Part shown: positions 1-11,585 of the stretch, one piece after another
Numbering within the stretch: the first letter of the stretch is position 1
Layout: every line of letters begins with the position of its first letter
Position numbers and translations under genes: made by a program
The notes under the pieces: generated by a model
Told to the model about the DNA's origin: nothing
What the model saw: the letters and a program-made list of their open reading frames with translations, nothing else
The model's database searches: none
Source: Chalara sp. BL73
Lineage: Eukaryota; Ascomycota; Leotiomycetes; Helotiales
Reading direction: 5' to 3'
Length of the DNA: 64,000 bases
Assembly (NCBI GenBank): GCA_918026815.1
Contig: CAKJVC010000033.1
Location: 152,883-216,882, forward strand

Positions 1-149
1 GCAAATTGGAAGCTTCTTCGGTCTACAGAAGAAATTACCAATGGTCGACTTGAGCGTCGAACACGAACAAGCCTGACATATCGAGATGTGATCAAGGTGT
101 CGAAGTTAGGAGCTAAGTTCGCGATGTTTGGCAAGCGTTAAAGGAAATT

Positions 150-1120
150 TTAATAAACATAAGGCACCATTCTCCATCGGCCTTTCAGAGTTTCTACCCC
201 AAATTTTCCTTCATACCACTTCTTAGTTGCATCAGCGGTTACCGCAAGATTCGACACCACAAACCCGAGCCCGGCCAACATAGTCTTATTGATCAAGCGA
301 CCTTCAGGAGCAGCTGTTACGGCCATTGCAAGGTAAATGAGGCATTCACTTGTGTAATGGGGAGATAGCACCATTCTGAACATCCGAGACTGAGGCAGTG
401 TGTACTTTCTCAGTCCCGCAAGGTATACGTGGCAAATATGTTGAGCAGAGGAAGCCGCTATGAAAATTGCAATGCCAATAATGCTTTTCATGGAGAGGGT
501 TGAGAATTTCACGATATCTGTGGGTAGTTCCAATTTTTTCAGTGTGGCTGGAGACAGTTAGCCACGAATAGCTGCAGATGGGTAATTAGCTTACCGGCAC
601 CTTCGATCCATACAGAAATACCTATAAAAATATAAAACAACATTCCAATGAGCCAAATTCCCATCCACATTTTGGATTGAGACGGTTTTGTGAGGACTAT
701 GCATTCGTATAGCCTCCTGATTCCTTGCACTGTCATAAGAGTCCAGGCTAGTAACACTTGTTGAACGCTGATTTCTGCACTTGGTGGCTGCGTATATGAA
801 GCCATCAGTTTGAACAATTTTCCATGTGTAGCCATCTGATATCCCCAAAACAGAGAAGACGCCACGGATACGACGTAGTAGTGCATGAACCATGTATGTG
901 GTACTTGGACCGATGCAACTAAACTGAGTGCTCTATCAAGATAGCCTTGTGATGAAACTGCATTTTCTGTCTCGGATGACAATGTGCTTCTTGATCCGTA
1001 GTTCATGATTCTTTGACGGAATACAGGTATCATAATCCCGCCCAGGTTGACGGCTGTACCAAGCGTGAAGAAGAGCCTACATATCATGGCTGGGTTCAGG
1101 CTTATGTTGGATAGAGCCAT
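150..1120 (-). CDS. DFG10: Polyprenol reductase, DFG10/SRD5A3 family
   Basis: This gene likely encodes the ER enzyme that reduces polyprenol to dolichol for N-glycosylation. Exons are 1120-595 and 547-150, joined across a 47-bp intron (548-594) with GTAAGC, a GCTAAC branch and CAG; the joined frame gives 307 aa. Family signatures are visible: VPHTWFMHYYVVSV and a RRLYE...SKMW block in exon 1, then LSPHYTSECLIYL, NLAVTADATKKWY and the C-terminal RWRMVPYVY in exon 2, typical of the steroid 5-alpha-reductase C-terminal domain. Several hydrophobic segments fit a polytopic membrane protein. The start at 1120 (MALSNISL) is the first ATG of the open frame. The length fits the family. A steroid reductase proper is less likely, because the SKMW and ADATKKWY blocks look like the DFG10/SRD5A3 branch. 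Assignment is by recalled family motifs. Confidence 0.86.
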
Positions 1121-1439
1121 TTCTAGAGATAAATTTGAGGTAAAAATGAGGTTTTAGTGAAAAGGGGTATATAAAGGAGGGAAACACGGTGAAGAACTGA
1201 ATTGGAGATGGCTTTAGCCTCGAGCTCCGGTTGTATGTTAGAAATACTTATTCTTTGACGCTCCAGAAAGTAACCTTGGTCAAGCTTGGGTGTGGATCCT
1301 ACAGAGAAAAGCTTGCATTCTTTATCAAAGGTCAGCCTGAGCACGCCAAGACTGGCCAGTTATGAGACACGCACATTGTTGTCCTATTGTTCCGGCGTGA
1401 TTTGGAGTTAGCTATAAGTGGTGCTTGAAAGGATAAATA
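1121..1439. promoter_or_regulatory. Upstream region of the polyprenol reductase gene, with TATA-like box
   Basis: About 320 bp lie between the polyprenol reductase start and the kinase relic. The minus strand has a TATATA core at 1168-1175, about 50 nt before the ATG, which could act as a TATA element. The one open frame on the minus strand (1123-1344) resembles nothing and is probably chance. No other signal was seen. Confidence 0.35.
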
Positions 1440-2106
1440 ATATACCTTTAATTGTAATGGGTATAACTCCATGGCATAGCTACCATTTTTGAATTGGGAG
1501 ATGAGCTCATCGTGCGTCGAGAAGGGACCAGGAGGCGGTAAAGTAAGCCGTATCGTAACAAGCTGCGTCCCATACCGAAACGCTTGATTGTGTACCCGGC
1601 CATAGTAGCCAGGGAGACGGGATAGAACGGAGCTGTCTGAACCGTTCCCCGATCTTTTACTGAGTTTGATCTTTTCGTCATTACTGAAGGTATTCCATTA
1701 TTACATAGTAATAAGAAGGAATACCCGCACGAGTTAGGGTAGAACTCGAGGCTGTCGTAAGACGGAGAGGATCCCAACCCTGGTGGGTGTATGCGGCATA
1801 TAGCTTTGGGATTCCAACCTGACAATTCTGGCTCAGGAAAATAAGGCTCTCTGCTTCCTTTAAATCAAAATTAGCAGAAGATTAGAAGAATAGGGTCTGC
1901 ACTCTACTCACTGTTTTGACTGCAAGGCCTGGACCAAATTTAACGACAAAGACATCGCTAACCCGATACACGTAACCATCTATGGGAATGCGAGAACTGA
2001 TGTCTTGTCTGTCCTGGCTGCCTTCTCGATATCTTCGATCGTCGGCAGGGGCGCAGGTAAAATTTCGGCAGGAGCATACCACGGTCAAGGGCCATTGTAG
2101 GTTTCT
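1440..2106 (-). pseudogene. APH/choline-kinase-like fungal phosphotransferase, N-terminal half, broken
   Basis: This is the N-lobe and linker of a fungal aminoglycoside-phosphotransferase-type kinase, read on the minus strand. In order the frames give PLPTIEDIEKAAR (near 2050), GYVYRVSDVFVVKFGPGL (the ATP-binding strand with the VVK lysine), a clean intron at 1911-1858, then EAESLIFLSQNC...GIPKLYAAYT, SYYYVIMEYLQ (hinge), NDEKIKL, LPGYYGRVHNQAF and PPPGPFSTHDELISQF. The reading frame changes between AFP and IDGYVY near 2015, and again with a TAA directly after MEYLQ near 1681, where roughly ten residues also seem missing. The C-lobe does not follow; a matching C-lobe lies on the opposite strand at 2480-2906. 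The family is inferred from these motifs; the physiological substrate of such fungal kinases is unknown. Confidence 0.72.
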
Positions 2107-2479
2107 AGTGGTGGATGAAGGCTCAGCGTAATTCCTGACTCCTTGTCGGCTCTGTTCCCATGCCAGCGTCTGAGAACATCACGTTTCTTCGGAGCAGCTG
2201 TGTGCATGGTGCTATATCAAAAAGCGCGAACTGTAGTGAAGAGAAGATGGAGGGACATGGGAAGTACTTGTTTATACTTGCTGGCTGCAAAGGAATTTCG
2301 TATAAAGGCAATAGCCCTTAGGCCACTGAAAGGAAATAGAGGCATGCTTTCTGAAAACAGTAATGAATTGGACGGATGCAACAGAAAATATTGCATGGAA
2401 GCCAAGGATAGATTCGACGCTACTCTTTCACGTCTTGAAAATGTGGTGTGGCCAAAGAACGCCAAATCATAGCTCAAGT

Positions 2480-2906
2480 TATATACGACGTTGTGGAACT
2501 TGACGGGGCACAAAGCACGCTTGCAGGAGAATATGGTACTGTGGAGATCATCGTTCTGGAGAATCTTCGCAATGTGTTGGCAAATTGCGAGCATACTGAA
2601 CCCAAGTTTATTCACTGTGATACTAAGTTTGACAACATTCTGCTCAAACCTATAGCACGTAATGAGAAAGGCGAAATAACGGACTATGACGTGGTGTTAA
2701 TTGGTTGGGCTCGAGCTGGATGGTATCCAGCGTGGGCTGAGGCCGTGAATATTCTTTCAAGAGATAACTGGGAGCCGGATCCTCTTTTCCACCTACAGGT
2801 TTCTCATGGCTTCGAGCCATTTCCTTACAAAGATGCAGTGGTTATGAAAATAATGCTTGGATACTTTTTTACATTTTTCTTGCATAGGGATGACATGGCT
2901 CTATAA
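2480..2906 (+). pseudogene. APH-like kinase C-lobe fragment, inverted relative to its N-lobe
   Basis: The plus strand encodes the C-lobe of the same kinase family: VLANCEHTEPKFIHCDTKFD, with the catalytic Asp and the following Asn (HCDTKFDN for the usual HGDLxxxN), then YDVVLIGWARAGWYPAW. The metal-binding Asp expected in the LIDW motif is Gly here, which would abolish catalysis. The end, NWEPDPLFHLQVSHGFEPF, matches the usual family C-terminus and stops at 2906. Upstream (2143-2540) the frames are degraded and no start or N-lobe is present on this strand. With the divergent N-lobe at 1440-2106, this looks like one gene broken by an inversion, or two truncated copies. Confidence 0.7.
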
Positions 2907-4473
2907 TATGATTGCTGCTTTAAAGTTTGAAATATGCGATTCTACGCCTCTAAGCCAAACTCCATGTGAAAGTCAATGTGGTCTAATCTACAGCTTCCTG
3001 TTAAATCGCTTGCTCTTCAACATCTCTGGGCGAACTCTCTGCGACCTTTCTCTCATCGCTCGCCTCCATCATACATCACACTCTGTATTCCCCTACAAGA
3101 AGAGTTGAACGACGGTTCATAACTGGGCGAGTACCTGCTGGATCCAGGCCAGGTGGCGTTGGCCCGGATTTCCTCCGGCGGGGATGATGGTCGAGAGACA
3201 AATGGTGCCAAAGCTAGCGATATCTCCAACCGCAATCCAGCCGTATTCGTGAACGACAAGTGGGGATCTTGTCTGGGTTTTGTAATTGATGCTATTAGCA
3301 CCAATGTTGATCCAGAAAACACTGCATCGAGCATAATTACCCAAGATATCAGAACCTTCCTCGAATGCATAATGCATGTCGCTCCTCGCTGATGCCGCAG
3401 AAGACTTCAAGCGTTCTAGCGAATTGGTAGGCATGGTTCTGAAGCCGTAGTTAAGTTTTAGTGATTGGGAGGTTAAATGGCGCTGCATCAGGAGCTGGTA
3501 ATTCTATCGAACTTTCGAAGCTGCCACATGTGAAGGGTGTATTGAGAGGAAAGGGAACAGCGTTGTAGTATCCTTCCATTTTTCTTAAATGCGCAGAAGT
3601 TCGATCTAACAAATATGGCAGTTGCCACGAAAATTTGAAAAGTTGCGAAGAAGCAAGACATGCTCTCCTAGGTAAGACTAGCCAACTCTTCATCTTCGCT
3701 GGTGACAAATGAATCAATTACCCAGGATTACAAGGCTGAAGTCTCCATATCGGTGCATAACAAGGAACCAAGAGAATCTAAAAAATGGTTTCAGTTGCTT
3801 TCGAAAGAAGTTATGCCATGGCCACAACGCCATGTGATAAAATGGAAAGTGACAAAGAGTCAACCTATTCATCGCCGACTTATCATAAGTAGCATTGTCA
3901 GAGAACGACTGGGCGAAGCAACCAAGTGTCAGACAGCTCCTTCAGAACAAAGCAGCCCTTAGAGCCCACTCATGTTCTAGAGGTCCAGTCCAATCTGAAT
4001 CTCTCAAAAACATGGGGAATGAAGGAATTTGTGGACAAAGTGTGGGTAAAGATTGTGGATCGAGTTATTAACATTGCAAGTGGCAAAGAGCCTCATGTGG
4101 CTATGTGGCGCAGCTGAGTGGTCATGTGTAAAGCCGCATCCACACAAGAATATCGAACTTTTATTTTCCTTTACGTATAGGCGGGAAGAGGGGCAGTTTT
4201 CGCAGTGGTAGAGCCTGTTAAGCTTCGATGTTGCAAGCTACACGTTCATGGTGCCCCGGTACATACTAAACCTAATGGTCTAAGAAGCCTGGTGTTAAAA
4301 GTTAGCACAGTGACCTATGCCCCTCATTCGAAAGCCTTCACAGAGTTGGCAACGGTAAATTTTGTTGCCACCCCACATTTCACTCCCCATTCAACAACTA
4401 CTTGGGCTGCCATTTTCTACGTCCTCAAAAAACAAACTCCCCAGAACTACCAGGCAAGCCACAGACTGCAATC
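2907..4473. other. Gene-poor stretch with one unassigned open frame
   Basis: No convincing intact gene. A minus-strand frame at 3117-3488 (123 codons) includes a stretch VVHEYGWIAVGDIASFGTI that looks protein-like and partly hydrophobic; it may be a remnant of a membrane protein, but I cannot name it. Plus-strand frames at 3702-3962 and 3926-4117 show no recognisable motif. The final ~270 bp should hold the promoter of the RBG1 gene. Confidence 0.3.
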
Positions 4474-5857
4474 ATGTCGACCACAGTAGATAAGGTCGGT
4501 CATTGCTCCTTGCATAGAATTATACTTGCTAACTACCCGCCATATAGATCAAGGACATTGAGGCCGAGATGGCCAAAACACAAAAGAATAAGGTAGGACA
4601 CGTATACTCGCAACCTCTTGCAAGTCCATATTGATTCAGTTTAGGCTACTTCATTTCATTTGGGCATGCTTAAGGCAAAACTTGCCAAATTAAAAAGAGA
4701 GCTTTTGACTCCTACATCAAGCGGTGGCGGCGGGGGTTCTGGGTTCGATGTTGCTCGAACGGGTGTCGCCAGCGTGGGATTCATAGGCTTTCCATCAGTA
4801 GGCAAGAGTACTCTTATGAGCAGGCTTACCGGACAGCACTCGGAAGCCGCCGCATACGAGTTCACTACCTTGACTACAGTACCCGGTCAAGTATTATACA
4901 ACGGCGCGAAGATACAAATGCTAGATTTACCTGGTATCATCCAAGGTGCTAAAGATGGAAAGGGAAGAGGTCGACAAGTCATCGCAGTGGCAAAGACTTG
5001 CCATTTGATTTTTATTGTTCTCGACGTCAACAAACCCCTCACAGACAAAAAGATTATCGAGGCTGAATTGGAAGGATTTGGCATTCGAGTCAACAAGCAA
5101 CCTCCGAACATCATATTCAGGAAAAAGGACAAGGGTGGGCTCAACGTCACGAATACTGTTCCTCTGACGCATATCGACCATGAGGAAATTGTTGCTGTCA
5201 TGAAGGAGTACAAAATAGCATCTGCAGACATCGCTATTCGATGCGATGCCACCATTGATGATCTGATTGATGTGCTTGAGGCCAAGAGCCGAAGCTATAT
5301 TCCAGTAATTTATGCTCTTAATAAAATTGATGCGATATCGATTGAAGAATTAGATCTGCTGTACAGAATCCCAAATGCCTGTCCAATCTCCTCTGAGCAT
5401 GGGTGGAATATCGATGAATTGATGGAGCAAATGTATAGCCGATCCTTTTCTATTATCGAAAGAAGGCCTGCTGACGATGAACGTTAGGTGGGAAAAGCTT
5501 AACCTTGTTCGTGTTTATACAAAGCCTAAGGGCAAGCTGCCTGATTATACTTCACCCGTCGTCCTGCGCTCCAACAAGTGTACTGTTGAAGACTTCGTAA
5601 GTTGTCCTTGCATATTATCCTCATATCCTCAACTAACTCTGGAAGTGTAATGCCATCCATAAGACGATCGTGGATGACTTCCGTCAAGCCGTGGTTTTTG
5701 GCAAATCTGTCAAGCACCAACCCCAAAGAGTTGGCTTAAATCATGAATTGGCCGACGAGGATATCAGTGAGTTCTCGCTCTTCAGATTCACAACCTACAA
5801 CTTCCCCAGTTTTACTCTAGCTACTAACAGAGCATAGTCACAATCATTAAAAAATAA
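4474..5857 (+). CDS. RBG1: Developmentally regulated GTP-binding protein, DRG1/RBG1 family
   Basis: This is a cytosolic translation-associated GTPase, which in yeast works with a Tma46-type partner. Six exons (4474-4494, 4548-4592, 4645-5432, 5488-5596, 5646-5766, 5838-5857) give 367 aa, close to the yeast length. The start [19 protein letters not shown] matches the family and needs the two small first exons. G1 is [10 protein letters not shown]3 is DLPGI and G4 is NKID. The C-terminal TGS domain begins at [20 protein letters not shown] and the protein ends in ITIIKK. Introns are 49-71 bp. The single long frame at 4660-5487 would miss both ends of the protein. A glycine-rich insert (GGGGGSG) follows the N-terminal helix. 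The call is firm from G motifs and TGS order. Confidence 0.95.
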
Positions 5858-8800
5858 AGGATGATGCCCGTATGGACTTGATCTGGTACATTCAAGGTAC
5901 TTGGCTTTAAAGCTTTGGCTGAAGTTGTCTACACATGGCCTCGGTCTTATGAGCTGACGAAGAATGAAGGAGAATATACATTGTATATTACATGATCAGT
6001 TTTGCCAGAGGTTAGCGGGCTCTTGGTGGAACTCAGCGGTACTCGTACCACACAGAGTGATGACGCCTTAGAGCATTACCAGCCCGCGAGTCGCCCCTCT
6101 CACGACTGAGCGTCTTGCGAATTATTAACTCTGGCCACGATAACAAAGAAAATGGACCGGTTGATTCTAACCAGACTCTCTTCTTTCCTTGGTGCAAATC
6201 CCGACTTCGGTACCTAGCTAAGCGACAGGGACCAGCTTTCATTATATCTCATCTCTTGTTGATGACTTTCACCACAAAGATTAGACCCCATATGCATCAG
6301 TAATGAATCTTCAAGTTCTAGCCTCCAACGTGCATAACCGGAGTATATCTCATCACGAAACCAGCGCTGCAAAATCGCATCATGGCACGTCAAACCGTCA
6401 AGAGAGGTCGCGGGATGTCACGGTCCAGCGCTTAGCCAGCACGATAAAGCAGCATTGGCTTCAACGGCCCGGATCAGATTTGCCAAAAACGTGCTCGGCC
6501 AATTCTGTGAGCCAATGACAAATTAGACAGGGCAGCCATTTCTTATCCAATCATTTGCTGAATTAAGATTGACCAACAAGCCGAGTTTTGTGCCTGAATC
6601 TGATTTGGTATAGTACCGCCCGAGAGAGAAGAGAGCTTTTGATCTGATACACCGATACCGTTCGGTTACATGTCTCTTGATTGTTATGTCTGTCCAAGGA
6701 ATGGAGACGAGGTCTGTACCTCTGTACATGCTGCAGACGTTGACGAAACACTTGCAGTATGTTTCATGTAAATCCCAGTTTCTCGAGCAAATGATACTGT
6801 ATTCTCATTGAAAGCCCCCATGGCCCTGTTTAGGATACGGACATGCGAGCCTTATCGGGTTACCACTTTGGTGATAGACCATTGGACCAGCATTCCTTTT
6901 TTTGTTTAGATTTCCTTTTCTCGGACAAATTGGAGGATCAATCAGATGTCGGGCAACAAGCCCTGCATGGGGTTTGATGTCAGCATGAAGCTGGGAAAAA
7001 TACCATCCTAAGTATTACACCACCAAGGGGAGCTGTTGGGAAAGCGCAATGGCATAAAGATACTGAGATTTGAAGCTTTGGAAGATGCCATGCGAAGCCC
7101 AATATTTGCACAGCCGATTCAAGGATGAAAGTTACCATGAAACGATTTCTCTTAATTACGGATCGACGAAACAACCATTGCGGCGGCCGAAGTTTAATCC
7201 CCGGAACGGCCAATCATCAATCCTCACTCATGCCCATTGCTCATGCTATTCGTTCGGCATCCTCTGGCCAATCCACCCGGTATTGTATTGTGCAGTTGTA
7301 GATCTTGAGCGTCCAAGATACGAGATTCAGAGTGTATGTAGCCTACAGTTAAATAGGTGTATTTCTTCTTCTCCTCCCTTACTATTCTGTACCTCGTGAA
7401 AAGCCAAGAAGCCGTACTTATCTTCGATCTATAAATTGATGTGGAAGACATTTAGCGGGCATCAAATTAATTAAACCAATTATTTTGTCGATTTTCCTGA
7501 TTGCCTATTTGTAAGATGGGCCAGGCAGGAGGTGCTCGTACTACTGTACATACAGTACCGTATGTATTCCATAGGCATCCACATTTTGAAATCGGACCAC
7601 TTGGGTGTCTTCCGGAGTCTCGCTTGACAAAACTTGAGCATACGGAATTCAGCGTTCATTATTTGATGACTAAATTACCACTTCACCGCCCACGCTATGG
7701 GAAACACTAGTGGGTTGTGTGCTACGGTGGCACTTCGTGATAGAGTTTTGAGGCAAAGACCGACACCCGTTTGTTTTTCACGATAAGTAACTCTGAGTTC
7801 ATGCCTCACCACTTGGCTCCCCAACAAGGCCGCACAACATGGCGCGGTATGAGGTTGGTAGCTGAAGGAACGGCCCATAGTCAGCTAGAGCAGTTGGACT
7901 TTACTGCATCAAGTCAAGACTCAAGAAGACAGGCAAGGCATAGCCGCATGGGCAGCAGCAAGGGCAGCATGAATACTGTAATAATATGGGGTTTGTTTGC
8001 TGACGACTCATGTCATTTTCGGCCACGGTGAGGCTAGACTTTTGAGAGCAACGGATTTCGCGGCGTTATCTACAGTACGTACTGTACGGTGCTATGCTGT
8101 ACTGTACCGCACTGTACAGGACGATGAGTTGCTTGCTTGAAACCATGAGCCCATGAGACAACCCACTGAATATCCGACCTTCTCCTGATCCTATTTTTAT
8201 TTTCCCTTCCCCCTTTTACGTCCTTTTCAATTCTTCGTAGAGCTGTTTCGCCGATACTCGCTATTGTCGCCAGAATGAACCCGTAGCCATCACAATCACA
8301 GTCACAGGATCTCCAGGGGGGAGGGAATATCCCACGCTCACGGCTCCAGGGGCTTTTTTTTGAATTTTATATGCTGAGCGCGGGTACGAGGGTGTCCTGT
8401 CATACAGCCCTCTCTACTACTCTCTCCCTCTCCCTCTCCCTGTCGCTTGCAAGGGCATCGCCCACTGGATGGCTTTTTTGACTCGGCATCCCCCCCCCCC
8501 CCCTTCCCATCCACACACGCTCGCTCACTAAAGCCACAGACCCCAACAGGGTACAGCTTCTCCGCACATGTAGGCTTGCCCTCGCCGCTTTCCTCTGCGA
8601 TTTAGACTTGTTCTTCCCGTAGTCTAGCACGCCCATACTACCTCCATCCATCTCTTGTGCTTCTCCCCGGCACTCAATGAATGTTCTCGTCGTGCATGTT
8701 TGAATTGCTTTTATGCTGTTTTGCGTGTTTATCCCATTTCCTCGCCTCCAGACGGTCTTTCACCCCCAAACTTCAACGCTTCTGCAGGCTTAGGCCCTGG

Positions 8801-8987
8801 TCCCTTTAGACGCCTCCCCAGGAACCATTGCTTATCATGCATGCACACTGCCGTTCTTGAAAGGACTGACTGCCTTAGCCCAGGAACACGCCTCGATATC
8901 TAGATATTACACAGGACGCTCTTGACTCAGGCTCGACTTCCCATTGCGGTCGCAATACAACTCGGGATCCGTGCATTCATCCAGAGA
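5858..8987. other. 3.1 kb gene-free stretch upstream of the CENP-B-like gene
   Basis: No convincing coding frame is present on either strand. The stretch holds many ACTGTAC/GTACAGT words (7540-7560, 8071-8120), a polypyrimidine CTCTCCC tract at about 8403-8445, a C14 run at 8490-8503, and further CT-rich DNA up to 8690. This composition is common in long fungal promoters and 5' leaders of regulatory genes, so much of it may be promoter or 5' UTR of the CENP-B-type gene that starts at 8988. That is inference. Confidence 0.5.
8071..8086. repeat. Perfect 16-bp palindrome in an ACTGTAC-rich cluster
   Basis: The 16 bases TACAGTACGTACTGTA equal their own reverse complement. Within the next 35 bp the words ACTGTAC/CTGTACAG recur three more times (to 8119). 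The cluster sits about 900 bp before the CENP-B-type gene and may be a protein-binding site for a dimeric regulator, but no known factor is assigned. Confidence 0.5.
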
Positions 8988-10841
8988 ATGCACGATCCTA
9001 TGATGGCGCAAATTGGAATGGATCATCATCAGGAACAGCACAATGGACACGAGAAATATGAGAACTTCGCCGGTAATGAGGGATGGGTCGATATAAACAA
9101 CAGTTATAGCTCGCCGCAGACTCACTCGCCAGTATATGAACAACAGCATGGAGGCGATCTTGGTTCAATTGGTTTCGTACAGCCATTTCAGCAGGCGATG
9201 CCGACAGCACCGCATTTCAACTCTCAACGGATGCCGCAACCGCTTCCAGCTCATACTACACACCAACAGCTGCTGCCTCTCATAATGCCCAGCCATCCCA
9301 CATGGCCCAGCATGTTGACTAACCCAGCGAGCTACTCGACCGCGCCAGTAGCAATTCCTGCGTCAGCTCCCCCTCTAGTCAAAGGGTCTTCGAAGGCGCA
9401 CGGTGTTACCCCATCTCCACGGAAGACCCTGACGGATAACGACCGGAGACGAATGTGTCAGTATCACGAAGATAATCCTTCCGTCAAACAGACAGAAATA
9501 GGAGGTGAGTGAGAGCAGTGAAACCCTTACTATTCGAGACTATATTGGCTGACTGATTCTAGCCCTTTTTGGTGTTGAACGAAGGTACGACCATGTGCCA
9601 CTCGTATATTAAATCGGACTAAAATTTGTCTCTATAGTACTGTGTCAAAGGTTCTTCGACAAAGGGAAAAGTATCTTTTCCCAGAGGATCGGAGCTTATC
9701 TCCAGTGAAGCGGACGAAAGGAAAATTTCCTGACATCGAAAGAGCACTTTCAAACTGGGCAAAGAACTATCAGAAACAGGGCATTCCACTAACTGATGCG
9801 GCCATCAAGGAGAAAGCGCGATTTTTCGCAACTACAGTTGGAAACAATGAGAGCCATGTTAAGACTACTAGCACGAGCTGGCTAGAGAAGTTCAAGCAGA
9901 AAAATGGTATTGGGTTGAACAAATTAACACGGAGAGCTTCAGAAACCAATATATCAGACAGCGCATCGCTGAACCCAGATTCAGCCGGTCCTTCTGCTTC
10001 GCAAACTCCAAATGGAATATCGCCAACTTCGCCAGGGGGGTTGCCATCTCCGTCACCACTATCCGCCTCGAAAAGTGACGAGGAATTGAAAGTGGACAGT
10101 ATTAATGGGTATTTTAATCAGGGGAACGGAGGGTATCGACATTCGAATTCCCAAAGTACTACATCCTTATCAAGCATATATACAGACACGGGACCGTCAT
10201 CATTTTCTGGAGGCCCTACTAGTCCTACAACTCCGTTTGCATTTTCGCCAGATAACAACTCCTCATGGATGCCATCGCAACACTCTCGGCTGCCACTTCC
10301 CGGAAATGCCAGCGGTCCCCCTTACCAACGGCCTCGAAGCCAAACATTTCCCTCGCTGATTGATCCATCCTTCATCTCTTCGCACTCAAATGATCCTTTA
10401 ACTCCAAAATACCACATGCCAATAACGGCACCATCATCAGCATTGGACTCTCCAATCCACGAAGTGTCCAATCCCTACGGGATGGATCAGGCAATCTCAC
10501 CACACACCTTGCACCACAGCAGCAGCAACGGCTCAATGGCGCCACCATCATCAAACACCCCCGCAACAGGCCTACAGTCGCCTCCTCCAGGATCTTCAAC
10601 TCCGAATTCGCCAACACAGGACGATGCCCGGCGTGCGCTTGATACTTTGCTGAGCTTCTTTAGTCAGGCGCCTTCCGGCTTGGTTGACCAGAACGAATAC
10701 CTCACAATTATCAAGCTCACAGACAAGCTGCGCCTACAGCCCAGCAACGGGCCTCTACCAGGTGGGCTACACCGAATTGCAGAGCAAGAATGCGAGGTGT
10801 CTGCTCCAAAAATAGAGCAATCGATGAGCGCAGGTTGCTAA
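8988..10841 (+). CDS. CENP-B-type helix-turn-helix DNA-binding protein
   Basis: Exons 8988-9504, 9563-9584 and 9638-10841 (introns 58 and 53 bp) give 580 aa. After a Gln/Pro/His-rich N-terminus, residues ~140-195 form a psq-like helix-turn-helix (TLTDNDRRRMCQYHE..., LFGVERSTVSKVL), followed at ~205-270 by a CENP-B-type second domain (FPDIERALSNWAK..., SWLEKFKQKNGI). The remaining ~310 residues are low-complexity Ser/Pro/Thr-rich with many SP/TP sites. Nuclear DNA binding, perhaps transcriptional regulation, follows from the domain. Unlike transposon-derived relatives, it shows no DDE transposase domain. The very small middle exon carries the turn of the HTH. The start is the first ATG; the frame is open upstream to 8922 but only with non-ATG codons. 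The long CT-rich upstream region fits a regulatory gene. Confidence 0.82.
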
Positions 10842-11585
10842 TACTGTCTCGTTTTCTACCTGTATCCACAAAACCATACATTCTTCGAACCCTTTTCTTT
10901 CAATCTCATCATTCCGGCGTTGGTATTTCCCTCTTGTACATGGTTTTACTTTTCCACGTCTGTACCTTATCTTCATTTTCAGCACCAATTATTTCACACG
11001 ATGTATTCTTCGGACATCATCTCGCTACCTACTCTCAACACTCTTCTTCGGTTTCGGTAGGGGTTGCAGGCTGGCACCCAGAGGCGCGTTCCGGAAAAAG
11101 AAAAGACTTCCGTCCTATATACCCCATACGCAAGATTTATCTCCCGCTCACGCGAACATCGCCCTATTCGACTTTCTGCTTGTCTTTTTTATCATTTTTT
11201 TTATTTACATACTACTTCGACTTTTGTTTGGTGTGACCAGCACCCTTTCATTGCAGATGCCTTCTTCGTTTTTGCACAAACGCGAGCATTTGTTGGCTGT
11301 AGGGTGGGATTGGTATTACCCATCTAGCCAGTGGAAAGGCTAGAAAGAAAGGGGAGGGGAGAAAGGATAGGGGGATCTGGGCACTGGAACTGTCTGAGGG
11401 AAAGGAAGGGAAGGCAGTGGTCGGTGGATTGGGTCGGGTCATTGTCAATATTTGCAGTCAGAGCGCTAGTCTCTTCAATATAGGCGGCCCATCTGGCTTT
11501 GGGAGGCCCTTCTGACACAAAATGCGCCTCATTCCTGGTTCCAACCTTTCAGATGTGACTATTCGCACGTAGTAAACTATGCTAT
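10842..11585. other. Convergent intergenic region (3' ends of two genes)
   Basis: This stretch separates the converging CENP-B-like and PXA genes. It is T/C-rich on the plus strand (10860-11240) and purine-rich later (11340-11420), as in fungal 3' UTRs. Open frames here (e.g. 10790-11236) have no recognisable content. No clear terminator hairpin was seen. Confidence 0.4.

Noticed and set aside
3117..3488. Possible membrane-protein fragment on the minus strand
   Set aside because: Locally protein-like but I cannot name a family or build a gene; mentioned only within the intergenic entry.
4887..5285. 132-codon minus-strand frame inside the RBG1 gene
   Set aside because: Antisense shadow of a highly conserved GTPase exon.
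8998..9210. Minus-strand frames over exon 1 of the CENP-B-like gene
   Set aside because: No motif; explained by composition of the coding strand.
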